DNA of 38,105 bases from Pseudomonadota bacterium (GTDB taxonomy: Bacteria; Bdellovibrionota_C; UBA2361; SZUA-149), in NCBI GenBank assembly GCA_029555385.1, contig JAKPSH010000072.1, positions 1 to 38,105 of the forward strand, read 5' to 3'. A model generated the notes under the pieces. That model saw only the letters and a list, made by a program, of their open reading frames with translations, was not told the origin of the DNA and made no database searches. Positions 16,564 to 25,792 of this stretch are shown piece after piece. Each line of letters begins with the position of its first letter. Positions within the stretch are counted from its first letter, which is position 1. The position numbers and the translations under genes are program-made.

Positions 16564-18588
16564 ATGATGGTAATACCATTTTTCGCCGACCGGAGCAGTT
16601 TTGGCGCCTGGGAGATAATTAGAGTGACGCTGCGAAAGAAGTACAATCTTGCACTTCAGCTTGAGGTAAGCTCGCGGTTTTTGCTTGCGTGGCTGCCAGT
16701 GCTTTGTCTTGCGCTGTACTTGAAGTACGTAATCGTTGAACATGATGGCTTCCGTTTGCTTGCCCGGCAAATCGGTAAAGTGAATAGCCCTGACCTTGAA
16801 TGGTGGGAGAGCCTTTCGTTTTTCGAACGGGATATTCTGCAGGGGTTCCTCTTGTTTCCGCTTAGTGTCATTGTGCTTTCGTATCTTTGCCGCGGCTCAC
16901 GACTGTGGCCTGTTTTGCTTTCGGCGGTAAATATACTGCTTGCCGCACTGCTCTTTATTCAGCTTCAAAGTTACTATCTAATCGGCAGCTTCACTTCTTA
17001 TGCGAAGCTGCTGATGGCAAAGAATTATGTGGCAGCGCAGCGCAGCGAGCTTTTCACTTACGTTCCTGCTGCGGTGATGATTAAGTTTCTTATTGTCTTG
17101 GTGGTTTCCAGCAGTGTGCTGTGGTGGGGGGTGACGCAGTATAGGAAGCGGCGTTTGCGCTGCTTGCGTCCGCGAGTCGGTGCGATTTGTTTCGCGTTGG
17201 TTTTGACGGCGGCAGCCTCGGTGCTTCTTGTCCTTAGAGTGCTTGCGGCAAATACTCCGGAGACAGCTTTTCACGACAGTATTGCCGCGCAGGCTATATC
17301 GGCTTGGGTCGGCGGCGATCAAATTATCTCCGGCAAGTATGACCATCTTTCCCTTGCCGAGCTGTACCAGCAGCAGCGGGAGATGACCAAGAGCGTCGCG
17401 GGAAGTCCTGATGCTCGGTTCTGGGGACGGGCTTTGGGTTATGACGTAATTCTATTTATCCTGGAGTCAATACCGGCTGAGGTTCTGGATGTTGACGGTG
17501 ATTTGTCGGATTTACCAGCACTGAATAGCCTGCGCCGTGACGCCATAACCGCCCCGCATCACTATACGACTTGTTCCTATACCAATCGTGCAATCTTCTC
17601 GATCTTAACTTCGCTGTATCCTGTGGCCGGGCGCAATAACTACCTGCAAAATCCGCCGGGGCGGTATGAAGGGCCAAGTTTAATGAGTTCGCTTGCCGGT
17701 GCGGGCTATGCCACAAGCGTTTACAGCGGCGATCCGCTTTCTTTTGAAAATGACGAATACCTATACCGGGAGCTTGGTATTCAGCGCTTCGTTTATGGTT
17801 CTCAGCGCGTTAAAGGTCATAACGATTCTGAGCCGTGGCAGGAGACGGCAAAAAAAGATTACGCCGCGCTTAAGCTGCTCAAGCACGACATCGCTGCTTT
17901 TGCCGCTGCCAATCAACGCTATGCTGCGCTTTATGTGCCTCTGATCAGTCATGGTCCCTGGCCGGATATCAGCGCGGAAGAGAACGTCAGCGAGGTCAAC
18001 AAGCGAGGGCGCAATTTGCTGCGGCTGCAAGATGGCTGGCTGGGCGAGATCGCTGAGCATTTGACGGCCCTCGGTACGCTCAACCGGACATTGATTGTTT
18101 TCGCTGCCGATCATGGGCTGCGGACAAAAAAGGACGACCCTGCATTTTCCGGAAGCAGGCTGGAGAAGAAGTCTTTTCATGTGCCGCTGCTGATTTTTGC
18201 CCCGGGTATTGGCGCAGACCAGGCAAGCATTCCTTATTTGAGTTCGCATATTGACATCGCGCCGACATTGCTGGATTTGCTTGGACAGCCGCGTCAACGA
18301 GAATTCGAACAAGGCTTGCCGCTTTGGGATAAGCGAATCGCGGAGCGAACAACTTTTTTCTTAGGTCGTCATTATTTTGGTATCGATGGCTATCACCGAA
18401 GCGGCTCTTTTGCGATGTGGAATATCGCGCTGCGGATGGCAGAGGAGAGTGCTGCGTTTGAGTTCGGAGGGCGTGGCGCGGCACTCCCTCCGGCACCGCG
18501 TTATGCTGAGATTTCCGGAGCTATTCAAGACATTGTCGCTGTGCAGCAGTTAGTTCTGGCGCGATTTGCTTCACGTCGCTCGCTCTAA
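16564..18588 (+). CDS. LTA-synthase-like sulfatase-family membrane enzyme
   Basis: Up to 674 residues, with two membrane regions and an extracytoplasmic alkaline-phosphatase-fold domain. Five hydrophobic segments lie at about 39-58, 91-109, 113-139, 169-190 and 206-229. The catalytic domain has metal ligand E301 (LFILESIPAEVL), nucleophile T340 (CSYTNRAIFSILTSLYP) and D516-H517 (FAADHGLRTKK), the order used by LtaS and OpgB-type phosphoglycerol or phosphoethanolamine transferases. Lipoteichoic acid is not expected in an LPS-bearing host, so glycerophosphate transfer to periplasmic or surface glycans is more likely than LTA synthesis. The start is unsure: ATG 16564 lacks a good site, while a GTG at 16624 follows GGGAG. 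The gene overlaps the convergent giant gene by three bases at the stop codons. Confidence 0.85.
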   Translation: MMVIPFFADRSSFGAWEIIRVTLRKKYNLALQLEVSSRFLLAWLPVLCLALYLKYVIVEHDGFRLLARQIGKVNSPDLEWWESLSFFERDILQGFLLFPLSVIVLSYLCRGSRLWPVLLSAVNILLAALLFIQLQSYYLIGSFTSYAKLLMAKNYVAAQRSELFTYVPAAVMIKFLIVLVVSSSVLWWGVTQYRKRRLRCLRPRVGAICFALVLTAAASVLLVLRVLAANTPETAFHDSIAAQAISAWVGGDQIISGKYDHLSLAELYQQQREMTKSVAGSPDARFWGRALGYDVILFILESIPAEVLDVDGDLSDLPALNSLRRDAITAPHHYTTCSYTNRAIFSILTSLYPVAGRNNYLQNPPGRYEGPSLMSSLAGAGYATSVYSGDPLSFENDEYLYRELGIQRFVYGSQRVKGHNDSEPWQETAKKDYAALKLLKHDIAAFAAANQRYAALYVPLISHGPWPDISAEENVSEVNKRGRNLLRLQDGWLGEIAEHLTALGTLNRTLIVFAADHGLRTKKDDPAFSGSRLEKKSFHVPLLIFAPGIGADQASIPYLSSHIDIAPTLLDLLGQPRQREFEQGLPLWDKRIAERTTFFLGRHYFGIDGYHRSGSFAMWNIALRMAEESAAFEFGGRGAALPPAPRYAEISGAIQDIVAVQQLVLARFASRRSL

Positions 18589-21500
18589 ACCGCATCGAGC
18601 AGCAGCTTCTCAGCTTCTGCCGCCCTATCTTCCAGAAATTTGTCCTGGAGCACATTCATCATCATGTAGGTTCCGGTGCTGCATTTATCCATGTGTGTCC
18701 AGAACGCATAGGTGGTAAGACTGGTTTCTCCGCTATCTGCAAGCTGATTAAACAGGATTTCCCGTTCCTCCGGGTTTCTCAGTATACGTTCAAGGCCCGG
18801 AAGCATGCGCTTATTAGTATCAACGGTCATGTCATAGAGGAACTTCCATTCCTCTTCCGCAAGCGCGGCCTTTTCCTGGTCTGTGATTGCTGTCTTCTCC
18901 CGCGCATCAAACTTGCTGCGGAAAGCCTGCGATATCGAGCGCAAGTAGTCGAGGCGTTCGGAGGTGCTTTCCACTGTCGCCTGTTTATACGGGCCGCGGG
19001 TCCCAAAATATCTTCCAGGGCTGGCCCAGTGGCTGTAATGGACGTCCTTAACGGCTTCCCATACGGCGTTCGGGGCATGTCGCGTATGCGTGGTGCGCAT
19101 CGAGCGTGCGTACAGGTCTCGATAAAAATTCCGCGAATGATTGCGAACTTCCTCGAACCTCCGGCCTAAATCGGGGTGGTCTTCCTTAAGCTGATCTAGA
19201 TATGTCCACGACGTTAAGGGGTTGTAGTTGTTTTCTACGTCATCAAAGAGGTTGTTCAAGTGTTTCCAATTATGACGCTGCGCTGCGGCAACAACATCTT
19301 CTGACGCTCCCTGCTCGGGGACGATAAATCCGGCCTGCTCCAGCTCGGCATTAGTGAACGCATCAACAAATGTGCCGTCCTCTTTTTGTTCGCCGGTTAA
19401 GCCCCAGATGCGCCGCAAGGTAAGTTCTTTGGCGTACGCTTCAATAACTTCGTTTTCTTCGTCGCTAAGCGCGGCCCGATTTCTTACCCGAGGGTCGTTT
19501 TCAGGAAGGACATATCCGCCGATTGCGTCGGCGATAGAATCGCGCACGCCTCTTTGCTTCCACTGTTTGTTAAGACTGTAGTCCAACTTGACAAGGGCGT
19601 GCGCCACGCCTGCGGCTTCACCAATAGCGCCAGCTCCGGCGCCGATCACGGCGCCCGGAGGTCCGAAGAAGGACCCGGCAATGGCCCCGCCGACGATAGG
19701 AGAACTAACCCGGCCCGCGAGCATAAAGTCGGTGTCGTTTTGCCAATGTTCAAGGTTGGCAAACTGCGAATAACCAAAATACGCAGCCCCGGCATAAACC
19801 AACGGTGCGCCAGCGGTGGATAACGCGGCTCGTAAGTAGGTTGAATGTTGTGATGCTTGAACCACTAAATAAAAAGCGCCTAAGCCAGCGGCCACGTTTC
19901 CGGTCCGGCTTACAACTTCAGCGCCCAGTGTCCCAGCCTTGCCGCCTTCTTTGGTGGTGAACTCATATTGGGCGAGATCGAGATCGAGTCCCCATGTATC
20001 AAGCGGCTTTTCCAGCATGAACAACACGGCGGGAACCGGTGTGTGCACACCGTCATCGCGCCAGTCAATAGTTGTCATATGCAGCGCCTCGGTGATGCCA
20101 GCCGCAAGCATTGCGGCTTTCATTGGGTTTGCTTCCATCCAGCGCCCGGGGCCCTCAATTTTCTGGTGCCAAACCGCGTTGGGCTTGGCGGGGTTCCACT
20201 CCGCGGTGCGTAGCTGCTGAATCATACGTGCGCCGTTTACCCGCATCTCCCGGAAGGTTGTCTGCCAGCGTTTGACAAAACCGCCGCGCGCGGCTGCGGC
20301 TTTGGCCCGGGCATCCTTGCACTCGGCTACTTCCCTCTCCAGTCTTGCCTTCTCAGCCGCATCGGCATCGCTCAGCGTTTCTCCGCTTGCTTCGCGCTTA
20401 TTGAGTGCCGCAAGATCGCTTTCTGCCTTGGGCAGCTTAACCTCAGCTTGGGCTGCCTGTTGTTCAAGTTTAAGCACGGCCCGCTTTTCGGTAAGCAGTG
20501 ACTCAGTCCGGTTTAACCCGTCAAGGCGTGTTTGCAGCATCTTCTTTCGTGCCTGAAGCACTGATGCGGCTCTTGATTCCGGTTGTCCCGGTGCAGTGGG
20601 TGCTGCTTTCAGCTCCGCTTCGACCGCGTTCAGTTCATTCTGGAGGAATGTTCGCGCCTCATTGATCCCGGCAAGCTCCAGATCGATCGCGGCGATTTGT
20701 GCCGCTCTGAGGTCTGCCGTAAGCTGCGCAATTCTGGCCTTCGACGCATCCTGTGCTGCCGCATCTTTTTCTGCGGCAAGCTTTGCTTGTTCGCTTTTTA
20801 GTTCTTCAGCAATTCTTGTTTGCTCGGCAAGCGTCTTGGCGGTTTGTTCTTGAGCCCGCAGAGTCCGGCATTCGCCTTCAAGATCGCTGACTTTGCCTTT
20901 CAGCGTATTTTTCTCGGCTTGCAGTTTATCTGCCGCGGTTTTCTCGGGGCTCTTGGCAAGCTCGGCGTCGATCTCCGCAATTCGCGCGGTCATCGTGCCA
21001 ATCTGGGCGCGCTTAAGCACCTGCACCTGGTTAAGCTCGGTGATTCTGAGCGTTTTTAGTTCTGCTTCGGCATCAGCAAGCTGCTTTGCCAAGTCTCTGT
21101 TTTCGCGATCCAAGTTCAAGCGGCTCTTCAGATGAGATACTCTTGCTTCGACCTCGGTAATCACCTGGCGGGTTCTGGCCAGGTCGCGTGCAGCTTCCGC
21201 TTCTGTTTTTTGCGGACCGGCTGGCGCTGCTTCAGCTTTCTTTTCCGCTCGTGCGGCATCGCGCCGTGCGATATCGCGTTCGTCGAGGCCGGGGAGACGC
21301 ATCCGTGTTGCGTCGATATCCTGCTGCAGCCTGTATCCTTCACGCTGTGCTCTGATGCCAGCGCGGGCTTTTTGCTCGTCCGCAGTGAGGGGGCGGCTCT
21401 TTTCAAGCTGCTGGTATGCTTCTTCTGCGGCATCCGCCAAAGTGCAATAATTGGCCCGCAGCTTTGGTGTGCCTTGCCCGTCCGGGCCGGCATCTTTGAT

Positions 21501-23330
21501 TTGTTCAGCCGCACATTCTACGCTGCGCGAAGCGACTGCTGCCCGGGCTTCGCGATACTGCTGCAGCTCCGGCTCCAGGCCTTTTGTTCCGCTTGTTATT
21601 TGGCGTTCAAGGGTCTGAATCCGCGCCTTAAAGAGCTTATCTTGTGCGGCAAGTTCATCGAGGTAGGCTGCTTTCGCTTTGACGTCCATCGTCGACATGT
21701 CTTTTGCACAAAGAGAAGGATTCTCTTTCAGGGCGTCCGCGGCGCGAACTGCCCGTGTGCGGTCCAAGTAATCTCGAATTGGATGCGGTGAGCCGATTGC
21801 CCTAATCCGCTTGACCCAGGAGTTGTTTTCCAGGAAGTCTGCGACAGATGCCGCAATTTTTGCCGGCCACCGGCGGACTTCCGCTTTCCAGCCTTCAATG
21901 TCTTGCTGAAACTTCTGCTGTTCGGCCGTGAGTTTTTGCTTGCCGGCATCGGTCGGCTCGGCAGATATCTGCGCTTTATAGGCATCGTCAACCTCGGCAG
22001 CCATTGAAATGAGGCGCACTTTGGCAGCCTTCGACGCGATTGGGTCGCTTCCGGCTGCCTGCCGTTCGAGCAGTGCTCTGGTCTTCATTGTTTCTGATGC
22101 GCGAAGGGACTCGAGCTGCTGAAGCTCGAGCTGTTTTGCCGCGGCTTCAGGGGAGCCCGGCTCAGTTCGCGCAAGTTCGGCACGGAGGATTTTTTCCCGT
22201 GCAGATACGGCTTCCCGGAACGCGCCGCGTTCATCATCAAGGGTCTTGAGGGCCTCGGCAATTGCTTTTGGTTCGTTCAGTGTATCCACATCGAGCGCAG
22301 AGACTCTTGCGCGATGTTTGGTGTATTCCGTTTCAATCTTCTGGCGGGCGGCGTCGTCGAGAGCCGGGGCTGCTGCTCCCCGGCGCTTCGCGTCCAAAAC
22401 CCTCATCGGGGTGGTCGCGGCGGCGATTACTGTCCGGCCTTGCACGGCATGTCCGGTGGCACCCTCGACGCTCGTGCTCTCCGGTTCACTTTTGGGTTGG
22501 GCGGCGGGATTCGGACCGATTGCGTTCATCCTTTGGATGACAGCCGGGTCGTTGGGATTGGAAGACAATCCCTGGCCGGCCAAAACATCAGCAAGCGAGA
22601 ACCTTATTTCATGGTCGCGAAAACCCGGACTTACCGTACGCAGTTTGGTCGTAACGGCATAGCTCTTGTCAGGTCGCTCATACAAAGCAAGCCGGTCGAT
22701 GCGGCAGCCCAGAAGTGCAATTTCTTCTTCGCTGCTTCGGCTAGGCAGCTTTGCTCTTGTCCGGCCTTCTTCTTGGTATGCGGTTTGTTCTATCGCCCCG
22801 GATTGGGTATCGATACGGACAAAGCCTTTGAGACTTTCGCTGTTGGCCTTGTAGTCAAAAGCTTTATGATCAGGAGAAACGAAGTAGAGTTGATTATCCA
22901 CGAGGTAAATTCTTACGCCGGTTTCGGCGTGCGTCGCGAGCAGGTGCTGGGCTTTTTCGATCTCAAAAAACCTGTTCAAATCGCTCAGCGCCTTGTGCGC
23001 AGCGAGGATAAGTCTTCGCGCTTCCGGCTCATTATTCGCGGCAAGTGCGTCGGAAACCTGCTGGTCGGTAGTTTGTAGGAACCTTCCCCAAGCTTCATAC
23101 TCCGTGCGGCGAAGAAGGTTGCGGTTCTCGCGAAGCTGGTCAGTCCAGCGGGCTGTCTCGTCAAGCTGGACGCTGAGTTCTGCTCTTAAGCTGTCACGCA
23201 GTGTGGGTTTCGCTGCAATCGCCGTCGCGGGAAGCACTATAGGGTCAGGCCCGTCTCCGACGGTATCCTGCATGTCTACGGTAGCGGGAACGGCAATGCG
23301 CGGCAGGGCGCTGGTGGCCGGGGTAGTCAT
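18585..23330 (-). CDS. Giant coiled-coil protein with glycine-zipper segment, unknown
   Basis: 1581 residues from ATG 23330 (MTTPATSALP), chosen because AGGAGG lies four bases upstream; an in-frame start 15 codons earlier lacks this. I do not recognise a family. By position: residues 1-280 form a folded N-terminal part with beta-rich VRIYLVDNQLYFVSPDH; about 280-320 is a Pro/Ala linker; about 320-1020 is almost continuous charged coiled coil (E/K/R/A/L-rich). About 1070-1240 holds hydrophobic stretches (AAMLAAGITEAL, VAAGLGAFYLVVQAS, GAPLVYAGAAYFGYSQF) and a glycine zipper GGAIAGSFFGPPGAVIGAGA. Residues 1240-1581 are helical and soluble. No signal peptide is seen. The layout of a long stalk plus a membrane-inserting Gly-zipper recalls effectors, pore formers or tape-measure-like proteins. 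No secretion or phage gene adjoins. Confidence 0.85.
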   Translation of the reverse strand: MTTPATSALPRIAVPATVDMQDTVGDGPDPIVLPATAIAAKPTLRDSLRAELSVQLDETARWTDQLRENRNLLRRTEYEAWGRFLQTTDQQVSDALAANNEPEARRLILAAHKALSDLNRFFEIEKAQHLLATHAETGVRIYLVDNQLYFVSPDHKAFDYKANSESLKGFVRIDTQSGAIEQTAYQEEGRTRAKLPSRSSEEEIALLGCRIDRLALYERPDKSYAVTTKLRTVSPGFRDHEIRFSLADVLAGQGLSSNPNDPAVIQRMNAIGPNPAAQPKSEPESTSVEGATGHAVQGRTVIAAATTPMRVLDAKRRGAAAPALDDAARQKIETEYTKHRARVSALDVDTLNEPKAIAEALKTLDDERGAFREAVSAREKILRAELARTEPGSPEAAAKQLELQQLESLRASETMKTRALLERQAAGSDPIASKAAKVRLISMAAEVDDAYKAQISAEPTDAGKQKLTAEQQKFQQDIEGWKAEVRRWPAKIAASVADFLENNSWVKRIRAIGSPHPIRDYLDRTRAVRAADALKENPSLCAKDMSTMDVKAKAAYLDELAAQDKLFKARIQTLERQITSGTKGLEPELQQYREARAAVASRSVECAAEQIKDAGPDGQGTPKLRANYCTLADAAEEAYQQLEKSRPLTADEQKARAGIRAQREGYRLQQDIDATRMRLPGLDERDIARRDAARAEKKAEAAPAGPQKTEAEAARDLARTRQVITEVEARVSHLKSRLNLDRENRDLAKQLADAEAELKTLRITELNQVQVLKRAQIGTMTARIAEIDAELAKSPEKTAADKLQAEKNTLKGKVSDLEGECRTLRAQEQTAKTLAEQTRIAEELKSEQAKLAAEKDAAAQDASKARIAQLTADLRAAQIAAIDLELAGINEARTFLQNELNAVEAELKAAPTAPGQPESRAASVLQARKKMLQTRLDGLNRTESLLTEKRAVLKLEQQAAQAEVKLPKAESDLAALNKREASGETLSDADAAEKARLEREVAECKDARAKAAAARGGFVKRWQTTFREMRVNGARMIQQLRTAEWNPAKPNAVWHQKIEGPGRWMEANPMKAAMLAAGITEALHMTTIDWRDDGVHTPVPAVLFMLEKPLDTWGLDLDLAQYEFTTKEGGKAGTLGAEVVSRTGNVAAGLGAFYLVVQASQHSTYLRAALSTAGAPLVYAGAAYFGYSQFANLEHWQNDTDFMLAGRVSSPIVGGAIAGSFFGPPGAVIGAGAGAIGEAAGVAHALVKLDYSLNKQWKQRGVRDSIADAIGGYVLPENDPRVRNRAALSDEENEVIEAYAKELTLRRIWGLTGEQKEDGTFVDAFTNAELEQAGFIVPEQGASEDVVAAAQRHNWKHLNNLFDDVENNYNPLTSWTYLDQLKEDHPDLGRRFEEVRNHSRNFYRDLYARSMRTTHTRHAPNAVWEAVKDVHYSHWASPGRYFGTRGPYKQATVESTSERLDYLRSISQAFRSKFDAREKTAITDQEKAALAEEEWKFLYDMTVDTNKRMLPGLERILRNPEEREILFNQLADSGETSLTTYAFWTHMDKCSTGTYMMMNVLQDKFLEDRAAEAEKLLLDAV

Positions 23331-23430
23331 AAAACCTCCTATAAGAGACGTCTCAGCAAAGCCTAAGCAGGACAATCTCCTGATTACCTATTAGAGCTTA
23401 TACTCGAATTATTACCTAAGGTTGCCTATT

Positions 23431-24132
23431 TTATTTAAGCTGTTGGTTTAGATTCGGTGCCTCTAAGTTGTCGACAACATTGCGTAATTCTACCTCTGTC
23501 ACCAGCCCCTGCTCTACTTTAGCTGCCGCGTACCAGCCTTTCATAAAAGGGCCGGGATTGATGATCTGTGTTGCGCCGAGAGTACTTATACTCTGCGCCT
23601 CATGAATATGGCCGCAAAAGGACAGCATGGGCGGATGAGCGTCGATAAACGCGCGAAACGCCTTGCTGCCCACGTGTTCTCCGCTGCCGATGCGGTCTGC
23701 CGCAGTGCCAAATGGGGGCTGGTGTGTGACAAGCACAACTGGGCTGCCTGTTTCGAAGGCCGGCTGGAGTTCTGAAGCAAAAAGAGCGAATTCTTCCTCG
23801 CTGAATTCATTCGGCGTTCTTCCCGGGCAAGGGAGTGAGCCGCTGCATCCGGCAAACGTGAGGCCCATTGTGGTTTTGAAAGACCGGTGCAGGCTGAGGC
23901 CTTCCCGCTCGAGTGCGCCGCCCGCTTCCAGATAATCACAGTTTCCCGTAACGGCAAGAACCTTTGCGGCATGCGGGCCAAACACTTGCAGAGTCTCAGC
24001 GATGGCTCGTTCTTTGCCGAAATGCGTGATATCGCCCGTAAGCAGAATCACATCAGCATCAGTGAGGTGCGGACGGATCTTCTTTAAATTATCGAGATTT
24101 CCATGAATATCGGACAGTGCAAATAGTATCAT
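23431..24132 (-). CDS. Calcineurin-like metallophosphoesterase
   Basis: 233 residues with every block of the two-metal phosphoesterase fold: D8 and H10 (SDIHGN), D34 (LLTGDITHFG), N64-C-D66 (VTGNCDYLE), a histidine in VLVTHQPPFG, and the final CGHIHEAQ. The short GNCD variant and compact size are those of small cytoplasmic phosphodiesterases (MJ0936/YfcE-like). The substrate is unknown. A terminal stretch of about 35 residues after NPGPFMKGWYAA forms the last strands. It lies upstream of the giant gene on the same strand, 100 bases away; whether they are co-transcribed is unclear. Confidence 0.9.
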   Translation of the reverse strand: MILFALSDIHGNLDNLKKIRPHLTDADVILLTGDITHFGKERAIAETLQVFGPHAAKVLAVTGNCDYLEAGGALEREGLSLHRSFKTTMGLTFAGCSGSLPCPGRTPNEFSEEEFALFASELQPAFETGSPVVLVTHQPPFGTAADRIGSGEHVGSKAFRAFIDAHPPMLSFCGHIHEAQSISTLGATQIINPGPFMKGWYAAAKVEQGLVTEVELRNVVDNLEAPNLNQQLK

Positions 24133-24321
24133 GCGGTTTAATTAACCATAAGTGTTGGAAGCATTAAAACTTACATGCTCGTTATCTGCTGCGGAGGAGT
24201 ATATTAGAGCGGCGGCTGTGTTTTCTCAATCTGTTTAAACAAAAGCAGCATGGCGGCAGCGGAATTTCATGATACAGTTGCGAGATAGTGGTAATTTGCA
24301 TGGGACCGCGGCAATTTTTCG

Positions 24322-25656
24322 ATGCGCATTCTTAGCTCAGTATATCGTTTGATGCATGCTTGCGCTGCGGGCCAGCGCAAGCGGCTGCTTCGTGCTGCGG
24401 CGGCACTGCTGGCCGGATTCTTTCTGGGAATGCTTGCCTTGTCGCTCAAGGTGATAGTGACGGCGTATCGGGACAGCGGCGGCATAGTGCTGCCGAACAA
24501 GCAATTCGTTGGCGGGGATTTCGCTGCATTTTATACAGCGGGGAAGATTGTCCGGGAAAACCGGTTTGAACTGTATGACTTCGAAGTGCAGCGCCGGATG
24601 CAGTCGGAGTTGGGTGCAAAAAGCGGGGCGCAGAACAAGTTCTTGCCGTTTTGTTATCCGCCCCTTGTGGCGCTGCTTGTCGCGCCGCTTGCTGAGTTTT
24701 CTTTGCTTCATGCGTTCTATGTTTGGCTGATACTCTCGGTCTTCCTCTTTTTATCTGGCAGCGTTTTAGCGGCGCGCTCTCTGAAAATACCCCTTGGCGC
24801 TTCGCTGTTTTTTCTGCTTGCCGCTTTCAGTTTTCAGCCGCTGATTATGGATTCGCTTGCCGGAGGGCAAGCATCGTGTCTGGGTTTTTTCATTGGTGCT
24901 TTGGTGTTGTTCTTTCTGAAGAATAAGAACGACGCTGCGGCCGGTGTTTGCCTTGCGCTGTCTTATTATAAGCCGCCGCTTTTTGCTCTTTACGTTGTGT
25001 TCTTGCTTCTGGATCGCCGCTGGAAAATGCTTGCGGGATTTTGCGGCGCGGGGGCGCTTTTGGTTTGGCTCAGTGTGTTATTTGCTGGGTTGGAAGGAAT
25101 AAGGGAATTAATCTTCCGTGGTGCACGATATACTTATGCCGGCGGTTTGCCGGATGATCCAACTTTTATGCTGCGGGAAGGAGCGGGGTTGTTCGCGCTT
25201 TGCGAAATGCTTTCCTTTGCGCCGCGTTCGGCGCAAGCTGTTTCTTGTGCTGCGGCGCTTTTAATAATCATCTTTATCCGGCAAAAGCTGCTTGGCGGGC
25301 GAGAAGACGCCGGTAGATTGCCTGTGGAACTGGTGTTCGCCCTTCAATTCAGCGTCTCAATTTTTCTTTCACCCCACGTACTGATGCATGACCTCGTGCT
25401 GGTTTTGCTTCCGGTTTTAATCGCTGCCGTGCATCTCGTTCGTTTTGAGACGGGGGCGGGCGGCGTGTGCTGTGTGTTAAGCATGTTCTTTTTGTATTTT
25501 GCGTTTTTGTTTCCCGAGGTGCGCCTGGCCGGGCTGACGTTCAATGCAGCCTCTCTCGCTTTTGCGTCGTGGATTTTTTCGCTTTCGCTGCTCTTTATGT
25601 GCAGTTTTGCGGAGTCCGGGCCCGATCAGGGAGAGTTAATGAAGGCTAAGTCTTGA
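24322..25656 (+). CDS. GT87-family membrane glycosyltransferase
   Basis: A polytopic protein of 444 residues with about ten hydrophobic helices. The first extracytoplasmic loop carries GGDFAAFYTAG with the likely catalytic D66, followed by FCYPPLVALLVAPLAEF and GGQASCLGFFIGALVLFF. These are marks of the GT-C-fold GT87 (DUF2029) family, which uses polyprenyl-phosphate sugars on the outer face of the membrane. In actinobacteria these enzymes add mannose or arabinose to lipoglycans; here the acceptor is unknown. No good ribosome site precedes ATG 24322, but the N-terminus is basic before the first helix, which suits the topology. A strong palindrome follows the gene. Confidence 0.85.
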   Translation: MRILSSVYRLMHACAAGQRKRLLRAAAALLAGFFLGMLALSLKVIVTAYRDSGGIVLPNKQFVGGDFAAFYTAGKIVRENRFELYDFEVQRRMQSELGAKSGAQNKFLPFCYPPLVALLVAPLAEFSLLHAFYVWLILSVFLFLSGSVLAARSLKIPLGASLFFLLAAFSFQPLIMDSLAGGQASCLGFFIGALVLFFLKNKNDAAAGVCLALSYYKPPLFALYVVFLLLDRRWKMLAGFCGAGALLVWLSVLFAGLEGIRELIFRGARYTYAGGLPDDPTFMLREGAGLFALCEMLSFAPRSAQAVSCAAALLIIIFIRQKLLGGREDAGRLPVELVFALQFSVSIFLSPHVLMHDLVLVLLPVLIAAVHLVRFETGAGGVCCVLSMFFLYFAFLFPEVRLAGLTFNAASLAFASWIFSLSLLFMCSFAESGPDQGELMKAKS

Positions 25657-25680
25657 CATCTGGCCGTCATTTCTCGCAGG

Positions 25681-25727
25681 CTAGCCGTAATATTACACAG
25701 CCTCGGGCTGTGAGATATTACGGCTAG
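25681..25727. repeat. Palindromic intergenic repeat, copy C
   Basis: A 22-bp stem with two mismatches: the left arm 25681-25702 begins CTAGCCGTAATATTACAC, the loop is TCG, and the right arm is 25706-25727. Apart from four central bases, the arms match copy B at 6776. It lies between the GT87 gene and aroB. Confidence 0.8.
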
Positions 25728-25792
25728 CGCAACGCCCGGACGGCGTTGCCGAATTTCGAGCGCAGCAACGGCAGAATAAGAAGAGTTTGACT

